Positions 1-6,925 of a stretch of 64,000 nucleotides of DNA are shown here, piece by piece. The notes under the pieces were generated by a model that was given only the letters and a program-made list of their open reading frames with translations, did no database searches and was not told the DNA's origin. This DNA is from Chromohalobacter nigrandesensis (GTDB taxonomy: Bacteria; Pseudomonadota; Gammaproteobacteria; Pseudomonadales; Halomonadaceae). Position numbers and translations under genes: made by a program. Location: positions 186,001 to 250,000 of the forward strand of contig NZ_JAKGAM010000001.1 of NCBI RefSeq assembly GCF_023061285.1, in the 5' to 3' direction. Each line of letters opens with the position of its first letter. Position 1 is the stretch's first letter.

Positions 1-428
1 ACGGCAGGATGATACGAGCACAGGAGAATAGGAATGGGCGCCCTAGTAGAGACGCTACCGGTGGCCTTCCTTGTTGCACCCTCGCCCGCTGACATGGCGG
101 TGTCGTCGTTGTTGTAACGCTAGATTCGAAAAGACAGCAAAACGCGGCCCTCCTGGCCACGCTGCCTCATTCTATGTGAGCCCCCCGCCCATCTCTACCG
201 TTATGCCGTTGAATTTTGTGAAAGAAGCCAAAAAATTTGTCGCGCCATGGCGACGTTTAGAGCGTATTCGCCTGAATGGATCGATGCCGTGAAGCGCTAC
301 GCCGAGGCCACGGTGGCAAGCAAAATACGACGAGACACGCCCATAGCCCCGCGCGGCAGCTCATTGATCAGGCTGTTTGCCCTCAGACATGAACCAACGT
401 CAGGGCCTTGCCAGCAGGCGGCGCATCC
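1..428. other. No recognisable gene
   Basis: This stretch lies downstream of the leftward wzz gene. Short open frames exist on the plus strand (for example one opening at 247), but none resembles a family I know. I see no terminator or repeat. It may hold the edge of a polysaccharide locus that continues outside the window. Confidence 0.4.
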
Positions 429-1541
429 TCACGCGGCCCGACGCTGACGCAGTACCGCCCCCATGCCTGCCCGCAGGAAAACTGCCATAACGCCCAGCAT
501 GCCGCCGAGTACTATCGCCAATGCCAGCACCAGCGTGGTACGTGGCTTGACGGGATTATTCGCTGGATAGGCGCGCTCGATCACGTTGACGACGCGCTCA
601 TCGGGATAGTTCGAGACGCCCTCTTCAAGAGGATAGAAGCTGTCCTTATTGAGCATGGCGGCGATTTGGGCGCGCCGGTTCAGCTCTTCACGGGTATTGC
701 GCAGGGCGCCATTGCTTAGGCCTTCGCGCATTTGGTCCTTGAGGGTTTTGCGTTCGGCCTCGAGGGTTTTATACCCCATGAAGTAGAGCGGGAGCGCCCC
801 ATTGCCGGAAAGGCTGGCGTAGATGATTTCTCTTTCGGGATTGAGCTGGCCGAATTCCTGCGGCGTGGTGGGCGACTCGATCCCCAGGGCGTGGGCCGTG
901 TTGATGGCGTTGTTCAAGGCAAAGAGACGATGCTCACGCTCGGCGATAAGTTTGTCTTCGCCGACATCCACACGCGTATTGAGCGAGGCGATTTGTGCCT
1001 GATTGGCGCGTGCGAAGCGGTTCTTGAGTTCTTCCCATACGCGCTCGGCTGTGGCATCGATGTAGCCGTTGAGGTTCTCGTTACCGGCTTCGCCTTCGGG
1101 ATAGCGATAGGTGAGGCTGAGTTCGGTAGAGCCGCTGACGTCCGAGGTCAGCCCGGCGATCTCGAACCGGTTGGCGAAAACGCCCGCCAACGCTGCCTCG
1201 TCTGATATCGCGAAGTCATCGCGATGGTTCTCGACGTAACGCTCGAAATTCTGAAAGCTGCTCAGGCGATTGCCCAAAGTGGTGTAGGCGTCTTGCGGGG
1301 AAACGGAGAACCCCGAGAGCAGGTTCATGCCCGAGAAGTTGGAGGCAGCCGCGGGCGAGGCGCGAAACGTGGCCTCGTATTGCGGCGTCGTCATCATCAG
1401 GTAAACGCCCGCCAGCACCAAGGCGGCGACAATCGCCCCTACGATGAGCTGCCAACCGTCGATCAACAGATTGACGAGTTGCGCCAGGTCGATTTCGTCA
1501 TCTTCGGGACGCGCGCGTTCCGTTTCCATGTCCGTTGCCAT
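429..1541 (-). CDS. wzz: Wzz-type polysaccharide chain-length determinant
   Basis: This is a polysaccharide co-polymerase of the Wzz/FepE family, which sets the chain length of O-antigen or exopolysaccharide made by the Wzy route in the inner membrane. The 370-residue product has the expected plan: a short cytoplasmic start, a membrane segment at about residues 30-50, a long periplasmic part rich in predicted helix (about 55-330), and a second membrane segment at about 335-357 followed by a short basic tail. No Walker motifs or tyrosine cluster follow, so it is not a fused tyrosine kinase. An AAGGG lies upstream of the chosen ATG. No other polysaccharide gene is visible in the window, so its partners must lie further left. 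The family call is firm, but the polymer it controls is unknown. Confidence 0.82.
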   Translation of the reverse strand: MATDMETERARPEDDEIDLAQLVNLLIDGWQLIVGAIVAALVLAGVYLMMTTPQYEATFRASPAAASNFSGMNLLSGFSVSPQDAYTTLGNRLSSFQNFERYVENHRDDFAISDEAALAGVFANRFEIAGLTSDVSGSTELSLTYRYPEGEAGNENLNGYIDATAERVWEELKNRFARANQAQIASLNTRVDVGEDKLIAEREHRLFALNNAINTAHALGIESPTTPQEFGQLNPEREIIYASLSGNGALPLYFMGYKTLEAERKTLKDQMREGLSNGALRNTREELNRRAQIAAMLNKDSFYPLEEGVSNYPDERVVNVIERAYPANNPVKPRTTLVLALAIVLGGMLGVMAVFLRAGMGAVLRQRRAA

Positions 1542-1923
1542 AGAGGTCTACCCTTCGTTGTTCCCTTGACCGGCGTTGGCCGGTACGACTCGCGCACTCA
1601 CTCGCCGAGGCCGTTCACTGCCTGCGGCGCTGAGGGCGCTGGCCACTGCGTATGGCCACGTAACCAAAACGTGATGCTACGAGCAGCACGCTAATGACGG
1701 CTTGTTTGATTTTGAGTTGCAGATGTTACCGGAATTACCTTAACAACCCAATATCAACAAACAGTTACGCTGTATTACGCTTATTCCACGAGAATTCTGA
1801 TTGATTGGCTGACATCGTCATTCGCATTTATCTAATGCAACACGCCGCGCCATGTGCTTAACTTGACCATTAGTTACATTTAATTTTGAACTATTGGTTA
1901 CGCTGCATGGAGGACGGTTGAGG
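1542..1923. other. Divergent AT-rich intergenic region
   Basis: This region separates the leftward wzz from the rightward PLP-fold gene. From about 1690 to 1890 it is clearly richer in A and T than its surroundings, so it probably carries both promoters and could be a target of the MvaT-type nucleoid protein encoded at 28.6 kb. I could not pick out a convincing -35/-10 pair. Confidence 0.35.
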
Positions 1924-3318
1924 ATGGCAATGACGAACGCGGTACATGCGATGCACGAATCCCCGCACGGCGCTAGCTCGGCGACGTGCGGCCGGGCGGT
2001 CAGCTTGCCGCCGCGGTTGTTGCGGCAGGTGCGGGGGCATTTCTATTACGTCGACCACTGCCCCATCGATGGCAAGCGAATCCATTTGAACGGTGTCGGC
2101 GAGCCGCTGGCGTTGAAGTCAGCGGTGCAGATTAATGCGGAGTTGGCGAGTTTGCCGGTGCCGCTGGAGACGGACGCGCCGGGCCATCATGTTCAGGCAA
2201 TGCTGACGACGCATGGCTGGGAGGATCTCGCAACCTGGTTGGGAGTGGCGTCGGCAGGTTCGCATGATCAGCTTTGGCGGGCATCTAGCGTGGCGGAATG
2301 CTGGGCACAGGTATTGGCATTGGCGCTGGGGGCGACTCCCCGCGGGAGCCATGTCGTGACCACGGCGCTGGCCTCTGCCGAGGAGGCGACGGCCATTGCA
2401 CTGCGCGCCAGGCAGCGGGCGTTGAGCAGTGCCACGGTGCCGGTGAATCCACTCACCGGTCGGCTGGAAGTGGCGGAGTACGCGCATTGCGTAACGCCGG
2501 AGACGCGCGTTGCCACGCTCGTGCATACCTGCCCTTTCACCGGCATGCGCCAGGATGTAGCGGCGATTGCGCATGCCATCCGCGAGGTGGCGCCGGCGTG
2601 TTTCATCCTGGTGATGGGGGAGCATCACGCCGCGCACGCGCCGCTGGCGGTGGCGCATTGGGAGATCGATGCGTATGTGGTCGGTGCGGAGGCGATCTTC
2701 TGTCGCCCTCGGCAAGGGTTTGCATGGCTGTCGCGGCGTTTGTCACTGGCCATGCGCGGCACGCCACCGAACGGCTTGATGGCGCCGCATAGCGGTGAGG
2801 AGCCCACTGCCCTGGCGAGCATTACCGAGTGGGTGGCGTATCTCGATTGGCTGGGCAGGCCTTTCACCGGCGCCCCGCCCCGGTGTTCTCGCTTACAGGC
2901 AGCGGGCGAGGCCATTCAGGCCCATGAGCGGGCGTTGCTGAACCGGTTGTTGCATGGCTTTCCCGAGGCGCCGGAAACACCGGAGGCGAGCGCATCGCCG
3001 ACGTCATTGTGGCGATGCGGCTTGCACGGCCATCCACGCGTGCGGGTGATCGGCGCGCCGCATTCGTCATGGCGGGACGCCACCGTGGCATTCGATGTAC
3101 GCGGAATCGAAGCGTGGAAGGTAGTTCAGTGGCTAGCGGCCACCGGCATCGCCGCCCAGCTTTTGTCCTCGCCCCAGGCCAGGCGCGCACTCGCGCCGTT
3201 TGGGTATACCACCGCCACACGTTTATCCGTCAGCCATTACAACAGCGAGGCAGAGATCGAGACCTGCCTGCAGACGCTGGAGCCCTTGCTGGAACGGCCA
3301 GCGGAGGCGTGGGGGTAA
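1924..3318 (+). CDS. Class V PLP-fold protein lacking catalytic lysine
   Basis: The product aligns by eye with the class V aminotransferase / cysteine desulfurase fold, closest to the VC1184-like subfamily. The second half keeps the family's order: a VTPETRVATLVHTCPFTG-like strand, the HxAxH region, and a C-terminal VSHYNSEAEIE block. The residues that make such proteins enzymes are missing. Where relatives have VDxxH (PLP nitrogen aspartate), this protein reads VMGEH at about residues 230-234. Where they have SxxKxFGP (Schiff-base lysine), it reads GAEAIFCRP at about 254-262. I therefore infer a non-catalytic pseudoenzyme. The ATG at 1924 has GGAGGA nine bases upstream; a longer TTG start at 1894 is less likely. 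The gene stands alone. Confidence 0.6.
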   Translation: MAMTNAVHAMHESPHGASSATCGRAVSLPPRLLRQVRGHFYYVDHCPIDGKRIHLNGVGEPLALKSAVQINAELASLPVPLETDAPGHHVQAMLTTHGWEDLATWLGVASAGSHDQLWRASSVAECWAQVLALALGATPRGSHVVTTALASAEEATAIALRARQRALSSATVPVNPLTGRLEVAEYAHCVTPETRVATLVHTCPFTGMRQDVAAIAHAIREVAPACFILVMGEHHAAHAPLAVAHWEIDAYVVGAEAIFCRPRQGFAWLSRRLSLAMRGTPPNGLMAPHSGEEPTALASITEWVAYLDWLGRPFTGAPPRCSRLQAAGEAIQAHERALLNRLLHGFPEAPETPEASASPTSLWRCGLHGHPRVRVIGAPHSSWRDATVAFDVRGIEAWKVVQWLAATGIAAQLLSSPQARRALAPFGYTTATRLSVSHYNSEAEIETCLQTLEPLLERPAEAWG

Positions 3319-3335
3319 GGTTGCGGGCTTCGGGC

Positions 3336-3364
3336 TTGCAATAATGCAATACTGCAACTATATT
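3336..3364 (+). promoter_or_regulatory. Probable hicAB promoter with TGCAA repeats
   Basis: TTGCAA (3336-3341) and TATATT (3359-3364) are separated by 17 bases, a good sigma-70 arrangement 22 bases before hicA. TGCAA occurs three times in the spacer region at roughly 8-10-base intervals, so the core promoter could be covered by a HicB operator. AAGGAG (3375-3380) is the hicA ribosome site. Confidence 0.55.
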
Positions 3365-3385
3365 TAGTCGCCATAAGGAGCCAGG

Positions 3386-3634
3386 ATGTCCAAAACGGAA
3401 AAGCTCATTGCCAAGTTGCTGAACGAGCGGGCCACCTTCACGTGGCAAGAGCTGGAAACTCTATTGCAACGACTCGGCTATCGGCAACTTGACGGCCAAG
3501 GCTCGCGTATCAAGTTCCACAATGGCGACCCCCAGGCCATGATCAACCTGCACAAGCCGCATCCAGGTAACGAATTGAAGGCCTACGCCAAGCGCCAAGT
3601 CATCGAGCAGCTACGCTCAGGAGGGCTGATCTAA
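3386..3634 (+). CDS. hicA: HicA-type mRNA interferase toxin
   Basis: HicA is a small RNA-binding toxin that cleaves mRNA when its partner HicB is lost. The 82-residue product has the usual length and the dsRBD-like layout, with a GSRIKF strand and the NLHKPHPGNELK segment typical of one HicA subfamily. AAGGAG lies six bases before the ATG. The stop overlaps the start of hicB by one base (TAATG), as expected for a translationally coupled toxin-antitoxin pair. The gene opens the toxin-antitoxin patch that extends to 8.4 kb. Confidence 0.85.
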   Translation: MSKTEKLIAKLLNERATFTWQELETLLQRLGYRQLDGQGSRIKFHNGDPQAMINLHKPHPGNELKAYAKRQVIEQLRSGGLI

Positions 3635-3975
3635 TGGAAAAACTCTTGAAGTACCGGGGCTACTACGGCTCCCTCGAAGCCAGCACCGAAGACAACTGCC
3701 TGTTCGGCAAGCTGCAGTTCGTTCGCGCCCTGGTCAGTTACGAAGGCGAGACGGTGGCAGAGCTGGAAGCCGCGTTCCGCGAAGCCGTCGATGACTATCT
3801 CGCCACCTGCGAGCAACTCGGCGAGACGCCCGAGACCCCGTGCAAGGGCTCCTTCAACGTGCGCGTCGGCCACGACCTGCACCTGGCCGCCGCCGTTTCA
3901 GCCTCGCAACACGGCATCTCGCTCAATGACCTCACCCGCCAGGCGCTGAACGACTACCTGCAACAGCATCCTTGA
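3634..3975 (+). CDS. hicB: HicB antitoxin
   Basis: HicB neutralises HicA and represses the operon. The first part (about residues 1-75) is the partial RNase H-like fold (VAELEAAFREAVDDYLATCEQLG). The last 35 residues read as a ribbon-helix-helix DNA-binding unit (NVRVGHDLHLAAAVSASQHG, then SLNDLTRQALNDYL). The start overlaps the hicA stop. Residues about 39-86 are repeated almost unchanged in a fragment 1.2 kb downstream, so this locus has been copied or rearranged. Confidence 0.85.
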   Translation: MEKLLKYRGYYGSLEASTEDNCLFGKLQFVRALVSYEGETVAELEAAFREAVDDYLATCEQLGETPETPCKGSFNVRVGHDLHLAAAVSASQHGISLNDLTRQALNDYLQQHP

Positions 3976-4003
3976 CTGCCGGACACTGCGGGCTTCGGGC
4001 TTC

Positions 4004-4122
4004 GGGCGCCAGGCTCGGGGCGCTGTGAAGAGCGGCTTCGAGCTTCGAGCAACATTATAGCTCGTGGCTCGCCGCCCGTAGCTCGCGGCATGGCCGCGCT
4101 AGGCGACGCTTTCGCGCAGGGC
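4004..4122. repeat. Direct repeat copy 1 with duplicated cysQ tail
   Basis: The segment matches 6776-6925 in the same order: a GCGCCAGGCTCGGGGCGCTG block, GAAGAGCGGCTTCGAGCTTC, GCTCG-rich low-complexity DNA, and then a copy of the last codons of cysQ. Read on the minus strand, 4099-4120 gives ALRESVA followed by a stop, against ALRESIA in the real cysQ. The two copies bracket the relE-like pair, the hicB fragment, higA and tacAT. Confidence 0.65.
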
Positions 4123-4130
4123 GATCACTA

Positions 4131-4538
4131 TTATGGCCCACTTGCTTCGTCTTCCCGCAGTACGTCGTCGTGCAGGTCATCCAGGCTCACGCCGAGCACA
4201 TCGGCGATCCTGCGCAGTGCTTCGATGCGCCCGGTTCGATCCCCGCGCTCGATCATGGCGACGTACGACTGGGATACGCCCGCCGGCTCGGCCAGCGCGG
4301 CCTGGGTCAAGCGGCGGTATTCGCGCCAGACCTTGACGGGGTTCTCCCCGGCAAGTAGCCGGTCGACCACCTCTGCCGGCACCAGCTCGTCACGTCCCTC
4401 CGCCAGCTCGCGCGTCGCATGATCAAACGCCGTCACGTCATCCAGCTCTTCGGCCTTGTGCAACAGCTCCCGGTATTCGTCATAAGGAATGACGGCGTAT
4501 TCCGGCCGCCCCTCCCGTTCAATGATCTGTGCGTTCAT
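4131..4538 (-). CDS. XRE-family antitoxin of a RelE-like pair
   Basis: The 135-residue product is a helix-turn-helix antitoxin. Its N-terminal part (about 1-60) looks like the toxin-binding and PHD-like segments of such antitoxins (EYAVIPYDEYRELL). The C-terminal part carries an XRE-type HTH (LTQAALAEPAGVSQSYVAMI, then ERGDRTG). An upstream frame adds 27 residues, but I chose the ATG at 4538 because it overlaps the toxin stop by four bases (ATGA). It would bind the toxin encoded just before it and repress the promoter at about 4800-4830. The order toxin then antitoxin matches HigBA-like and some RelBE-like pairs. Confidence 0.78.
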   Translation of the reverse strand: MNAQIIEREGRPEYAVIPYDEYRELLHKAEELDDVTAFDHATRELAEGRDELVPAEVVDRLLAGENPVKVWREYRRLTQAALAEPAGVSQSYVAMIERGDRTGRIEALRRIADVLGVSLDDLHDDVLREDEASGP

Positions 4539-4792
4539 TTGTAAATGTCCCCTCTGGGTCCGATATCCAACACCAAAATCACCAGCTCGTCGTCGACGAT
4601 CTTGTAAATCGCCCGCCATCGACCCACTCTGAGCCGATAGCCGGGCCGGCTCTGCAATTTCCGCGTATCCAAATCAACGCGCTGCGGGTCCTGCGCTAGC
4701 TGCTCCAGCGATTCTCTGAGCTGACGCCGCTGCTTTGCGGGCATCTTGCACAAGCCTTTGGCCGCCGATTTCTTGAACGTAATTTTGTACAT
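4535..4792 (-). CDS. RelE/ParE-superfamily toxin
   Basis: This 85-residue protein has the RelE-type plan: an N-terminal helix pair (KKSAAKGLCKMPAKQRRQL), then RKLQSRPGYRLRVGRWRAIY and a terminal strand (ELVILVLDIGPRGDIY). RelE homologues cleave mRNA on the ribosome, and the Arg-rich RVGRWRAIY strand is the usual active surface. The ATG at 4792 is preferred over one at 4810 because the latter lies inside the perfect palindrome at 4801-4817, the likely operator. The gene overlaps its antitoxin by four bases. Confidence 0.8.
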   Translation of the reverse strand: MYKITFKKSAAKGLCKMPAKQRRQLRESLEQLAQDPQRVDLDTRKLQSRPGYRLRVGRWRAIYKIVDDELVILVLDIGPRGDIYK

Positions 4793-4800
4793 GGATAAAG

Positions 4801-4817
4801 TATCACACAATGTGATA
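4801..4817. promoter_or_regulatory. Palindromic operator of the RelE-like pair
   Basis: TATCACA-CAA-TGTGATA is a perfect 7-3-7 inverted repeat immediately upstream of the toxin ATG at 4792. On the minus strand a TATTAT that could serve as -10 adjoins it. The position fits autorepression by the XRE antitoxin. Confidence 0.55.
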
Positions 4818-4924
4818 ATAAATGCCAGTGCCTGTCCGGGGCGGTTCCCCGACCCGGGCGAGTATCACGCGCCTGCCTCGTACGCACGTTTCGTTGCAGA
4901 CTTGAAAGCCCCCGAACGTGCATG

Positions 4925-5078
4925 TGAGACGGTGGCGGAGCTGGAAGCCGCGTTCCGCGAAGCCGTCGATGACTATCTCGCCACCTGCGAGCAACTCGGT
5001 GAGGCGCCCGAGACTCCGAGCAAGGGTTCCTTCAACGTGCGCGTCGGCCACGACCTGCACTTGGCTTGTCACGTGTGA
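4925..5078 (+). pseudogene. hicB fragment (truncated at both ends)
   Basis: The segment encodes ETVAELEAAFREAVDDYLAT and the following residues down to NVRVGHDLHLA, nearly identical to residues 39-86 of the intact HicB. It lacks the N-terminal 38 residues and most of the ribbon-helix-helix domain and then runs into a stop. DNA identity between 4925-5066 and 3749-3890 is very high by eye, so the copy is recent. An open frame extends left to 4746 but is antisense to the RelE-like gene and is not taken as coding. Confidence 0.75.
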
Positions 5079-5097
5079 TGTGATAAGTCACACGTGA
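5069..5097. promoter_or_regulatory. Inverted repeat, putative higBA operator
   Basis: TCACGTGTGA and TCACACGTGA form perfect 10-base arms around a nine-base spacer, ending four bases before the first codon of the higB remnant. HigA-type repressors bind such palindromes over their own promoter, so the operator may still serve the intact higA. Confidence 0.5.
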
Positions 5098-5100
5098 GAC

Positions 5101-5273
5101 ATTATCATCAGCTTTCGACACAAGGGCCTGCGTGACTTCTTCGAAACAGGCACTACCAAGAGGATTCGCACCAACCACGCCAAGCGTCTGGGGCGCATTC
5201 TGGCAATGCTCGACCGCGCGGAAGATCTAGAAGCGGTTAACCTGCCGGGCTGGTCGATTACTTGGATTATCAC
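5101..5273 (+). pseudogene. higB: higB toxin with internal deletion
   Basis: The first 50 codons read as HigB (IISFRHKGLRDFFETG, NHAKRLGRILAMLDRAEDLE, NLPG). The HPLKG...WSVTVNGNWRITF core expected next is missing. The sequence jumps to VDYLDYH, the usual C-terminal end of HigB, in another frame. The missing part is about 30 residues and includes the catalytic strand. The first codon is ATT with a stop just before it, so the start may also be lost. After the junction the original frame runs directly into higA. I infer a dead toxin beside a live antitoxin. Confidence 0.75.
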
Positions 5274-5286
5274 CAGGAGGTGGCAC

Positions 5287-5577
5287 ATGGCTTACATGCA
5301 CAACCCCCCGCACCCCGGTGAGACGTTGCGCGAAGATGTATTGCCGGCGCTGGACATCAGCGTAACGGAAATGGCGCGTCGTCTGGGGCTAGCGCGGGAA
5401 ACCCTGTCGCGGATTCTGCACGGGCGGGCACCGATCAGCCCCGACTTGGCCGTTCGTCTGGAACGGGCCGGCATCGGCCGGGCGCGTACCTGGCTGGCAG
5501 TGCAAGGCGATTACGACTTGTGGCAGGCCGAACACCGCACCCAGCCGGCCATCGAGCGCTTCGCCAAGCTGGCGTAA
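5287..5577 (+). CDS. higA: HigA-type antitoxin
   Basis: The 96-residue product is a typical HigA: NPPHPGETLREDVLPALDIS at the N-terminus, then an XRE helix-turn-helix (VTEMARRLGLARETLSRIL, then HGRAPIS) and a helical tail. AGGAGG (5275-5280) lies six bases before the ATG. An open frame continues 27 codons upstream into the higB remnant, but that is a product of the higB deletion rather than a longer protein. With the toxin broken, HigA may persist as a stand-alone repressor or as an anti-addiction factor against HigB carried elsewhere. Confidence 0.85.
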   Translation: MAYMHNPPHPGETLREDVLPALDISVTEMARRLGLARETLSRILHGRAPISPDLAVRLERAGIGRARTWLAVQGDYDLWQAEHRTQPAIERFAKLA

Positions 5578-5936
5578 GCGTTGTTTGAGAAAAATTTCCT
5601 CTCGCGTTCCAAGGACACGCCCATGGCGATACAGGTAGGGATGCTGGGGTAGTGCCTCGGCTGTCTCTTCGATGGCACTGATGAGTGCTTCGAGCGCCAG
5701 GTTCGGGGCGCTGTGAAGAGCGGCTTCGCGCGCCAGGTCCGGGGCGCTTTAATAGAGTGTGCCCAAATTGACCCGAGAGGCCTAGCTATACGTGTAGCTA
5801 ATAGCGTTACGGTATAGACGATGGCGTTACGACGCGCTATTGTGTGTCACAAGACACACGCATTCAGTGTGTGGCGATGCTAGCGCCATTAAACGGCTAA
5901 AGAGTCAGTAAAAATTTAATTAAACAGGTGATGAGC
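5578..5936. other. Intergenic region before tacAT with palindrome
   Basis: Besides the repeat at 5693 this gap contains GTGTGTC-ACAA-GACACAC (5842-5859), a perfect 7-4-7 inverted repeat about 80 bases before tacA and a plausible operator for the TacA ribbon-helix-helix protein. The DNA just before the gene is AT-rich. No further gene is evident. Confidence 0.45.
5693..5756. repeat. Third copy of the GCGCCAGG repeat
   Basis: GAGCGCCAGGTTCGGGGCGC followed by TGTGAAGAGCGGCTTCG matches the units at 4004 and 6776, and a second partial unit (GCGCCAGGTCCGGGGCGC) follows at once. No cysQ tail is attached. It separates the higA module from the tacAT module, so each module is flanked by a copy. Confidence 0.6.
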
Positions 5937-6230
5937 ATGAGTCAAGTTGCAGAGGCGCGCCCGAATAAGTTGTTGCCTCTCAATATGCGCGTTGAGAGTA
6001 AGAAACGCGCCCTCATCGATAGGGCCGTTGCAGAATGTGGCGGTGATCGGACCAGCTTCGTGTTGGATGCAGCATGTCGCCGAGCAGAGGAAATCTTGAT
6101 GGATCGGCGTGTGCTTGTCATGGATGATCGCTCGTTTGAGGCCTTCGAGAGGGCATTAGAAGCCCCCATAGAGGACAATCCATGTGTGATGAAGCTGATG
6201 AACCGAAAGAAACGCTGGGACAAGACGTAA
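5937..6230 (+). CDS. tacA: TacA-like (DUF1778) antitoxin
   Basis: This 97-residue protein is a DUF1778 antitoxin: an N-terminal ribbon-helix-helix (LPLNMRVESKKRALIDRAVA, then SFVLDAACRRAEEIL) and a C-terminal toxin-neutralising tail (DDRSFEAFERALEAP). It binds the GNAT toxin encoded next and represses their operon. GTG/ATG codons at 5928-5933 are possible starts, but the ATG at 5937 has AGGTG at better spacing. Its 3' end overlaps tacT by 49 bases. Codon use is less GC-rich than in the surrounding housekeeping genes, consistent with transfer. Confidence 0.85.
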   Translation: MSQVAEARPNKLLPLNMRVESKKRALIDRAVAECGGDRTSFVLDAACRRAEEILMDRRVLVMDDRSFEAFERALEAPIEDNPCVMKLMNRKKRWDKT

Positions 6231-6730
6231 TTGAAGCGGCGCGTGTTGACCCTCCTGTCGTTATTGCCCAGCTTCATGAAGTCGATAAGTTCGATTGTGG
6301 CCGGCATAGCCTTAACGACTTCTTGAAGGATCGAGGTGTCAAGAACACGCAGCGTAAGGCCACAACGACGTATGTCGTGTGCTATGAAGGAACAAGCCAG
6401 GTGGCAGGCTACTTCTCACTAGCGACCGGCGCGGTGCTGCGGGACGTAGCCCCCAAGAACATGCGGCGCAACATGCCCACTGAATTGCCTGTGATAAAGC
6501 TGGGGAGGCTAGCGGTAGATCAGCCTTGCCAGGGTGCGGGACTCGGTGGCGACTTGCTCGGAGATGCTATCGAGCGATCTTTGATCGCGGCTGGACATGT
6601 TGCAGCGCGTGCTCTAATTGTCGATGCGCTCGATGAGGATGCAGCAGCTTTCTACAAGAAGCATGGTTTTCTCGAGACCCCCGACAACCCCCTTATGCTG
6701 TTCTTGTCGTTGAAGACCCGAGGCGGATGA
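6182..6730 (+). CDS. tacT: TacT-like GNAT acetyltransferase toxin
   Basis: TacT-type toxins acetylate the amino group of aminoacyl-tRNAs and stop translation. The 182-residue product carries the diagnostic FDCGRHSLNDFLK near residue 40, a central strand pair (YFSLATGAV), and VIKLGRLAVDQPCQGAGLGG, where QGAGLG is the acetyl-CoA pyrophosphate loop. The C-terminal AAAFYKKHGF contains the tyrosine usually used as general acid. The ATG at 6182 lies inside tacA, and I see no better in-frame start, so the first 20-25 residues are less certain. Confidence 0.87.
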   Translation: MCDEADEPKETLGQDVIEAARVDPPVVIAQLHEVDKFDCGRHSLNDFLKDRGVKNTQRKATTTYVVCYEGTSQVAGYFSLATGAVLRDVAPKNMRRNMPTELPVIKLGRLAVDQPCQGAGLGGDLLGDAIERSLIAAGHVAARALIVDALDEDAAAFYKKHGFLETPDNPLMLFLSLKTRGG

Positions 6731-6775
6731 CGGGAATAGGGTCGGTTGTCGAAGCATGTGGTGGTTAGCGGGCTT

Positions 6776-6925
6776 CGAGCGCCAGGTTCGGGGCGCTGTG
6801 AAGAGTGGCTTCGAGCTTCGAGCTTCGGCAGGATTGCAGCTCGTTTCTCGTCGCCCGCCGCTCGTAGCTCGTAGCTCGTAGCTCGTAGCTCATGACCGCA
6901 TCAGGCGATGCTTTCGCGCAGGGCG
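6776..6925. repeat. Direct repeat copy 2 with GCTCGTA tandem
   Basis: This copy repeats the order seen at 4004-4122 and ends in the genuine 3' end of cysQ. Between the conserved block and cysQ lie four tandem GCTCGTA units (6860-6887) plus a partial fifth. The tandem is absent from copy 1, which has diverged there. Confidence 0.6.

Noticed and set aside
247-447. 66-codon frame beginning MATFRAYSPEWIDAVKRY
   Set aside because: The first 30 residues look protein-like, but no family is recognised, the rest is Ala/His/Arg-rich noise, and it runs into the 3' end of wzz on the other strand.
4746-5078. 110-codon frame taken as one gene
   Set aside because: Its first 60 codons are antisense to the RelE-like gene and its operator; only the hicB-derived part is meaningful, as a fragment.
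5206-5577. Long form of HigA starting inside the higB remnant
   Set aside because: The extra 27 codons are frame-shifted higB sequence; AGGAGG and the family start point to 5287.
6860-6891. GCTCGTA tandem considered as a CRISPR remnant
   Set aside because: Seven-base units without spacers are a simple tandem repeat, not a CRISPR array.
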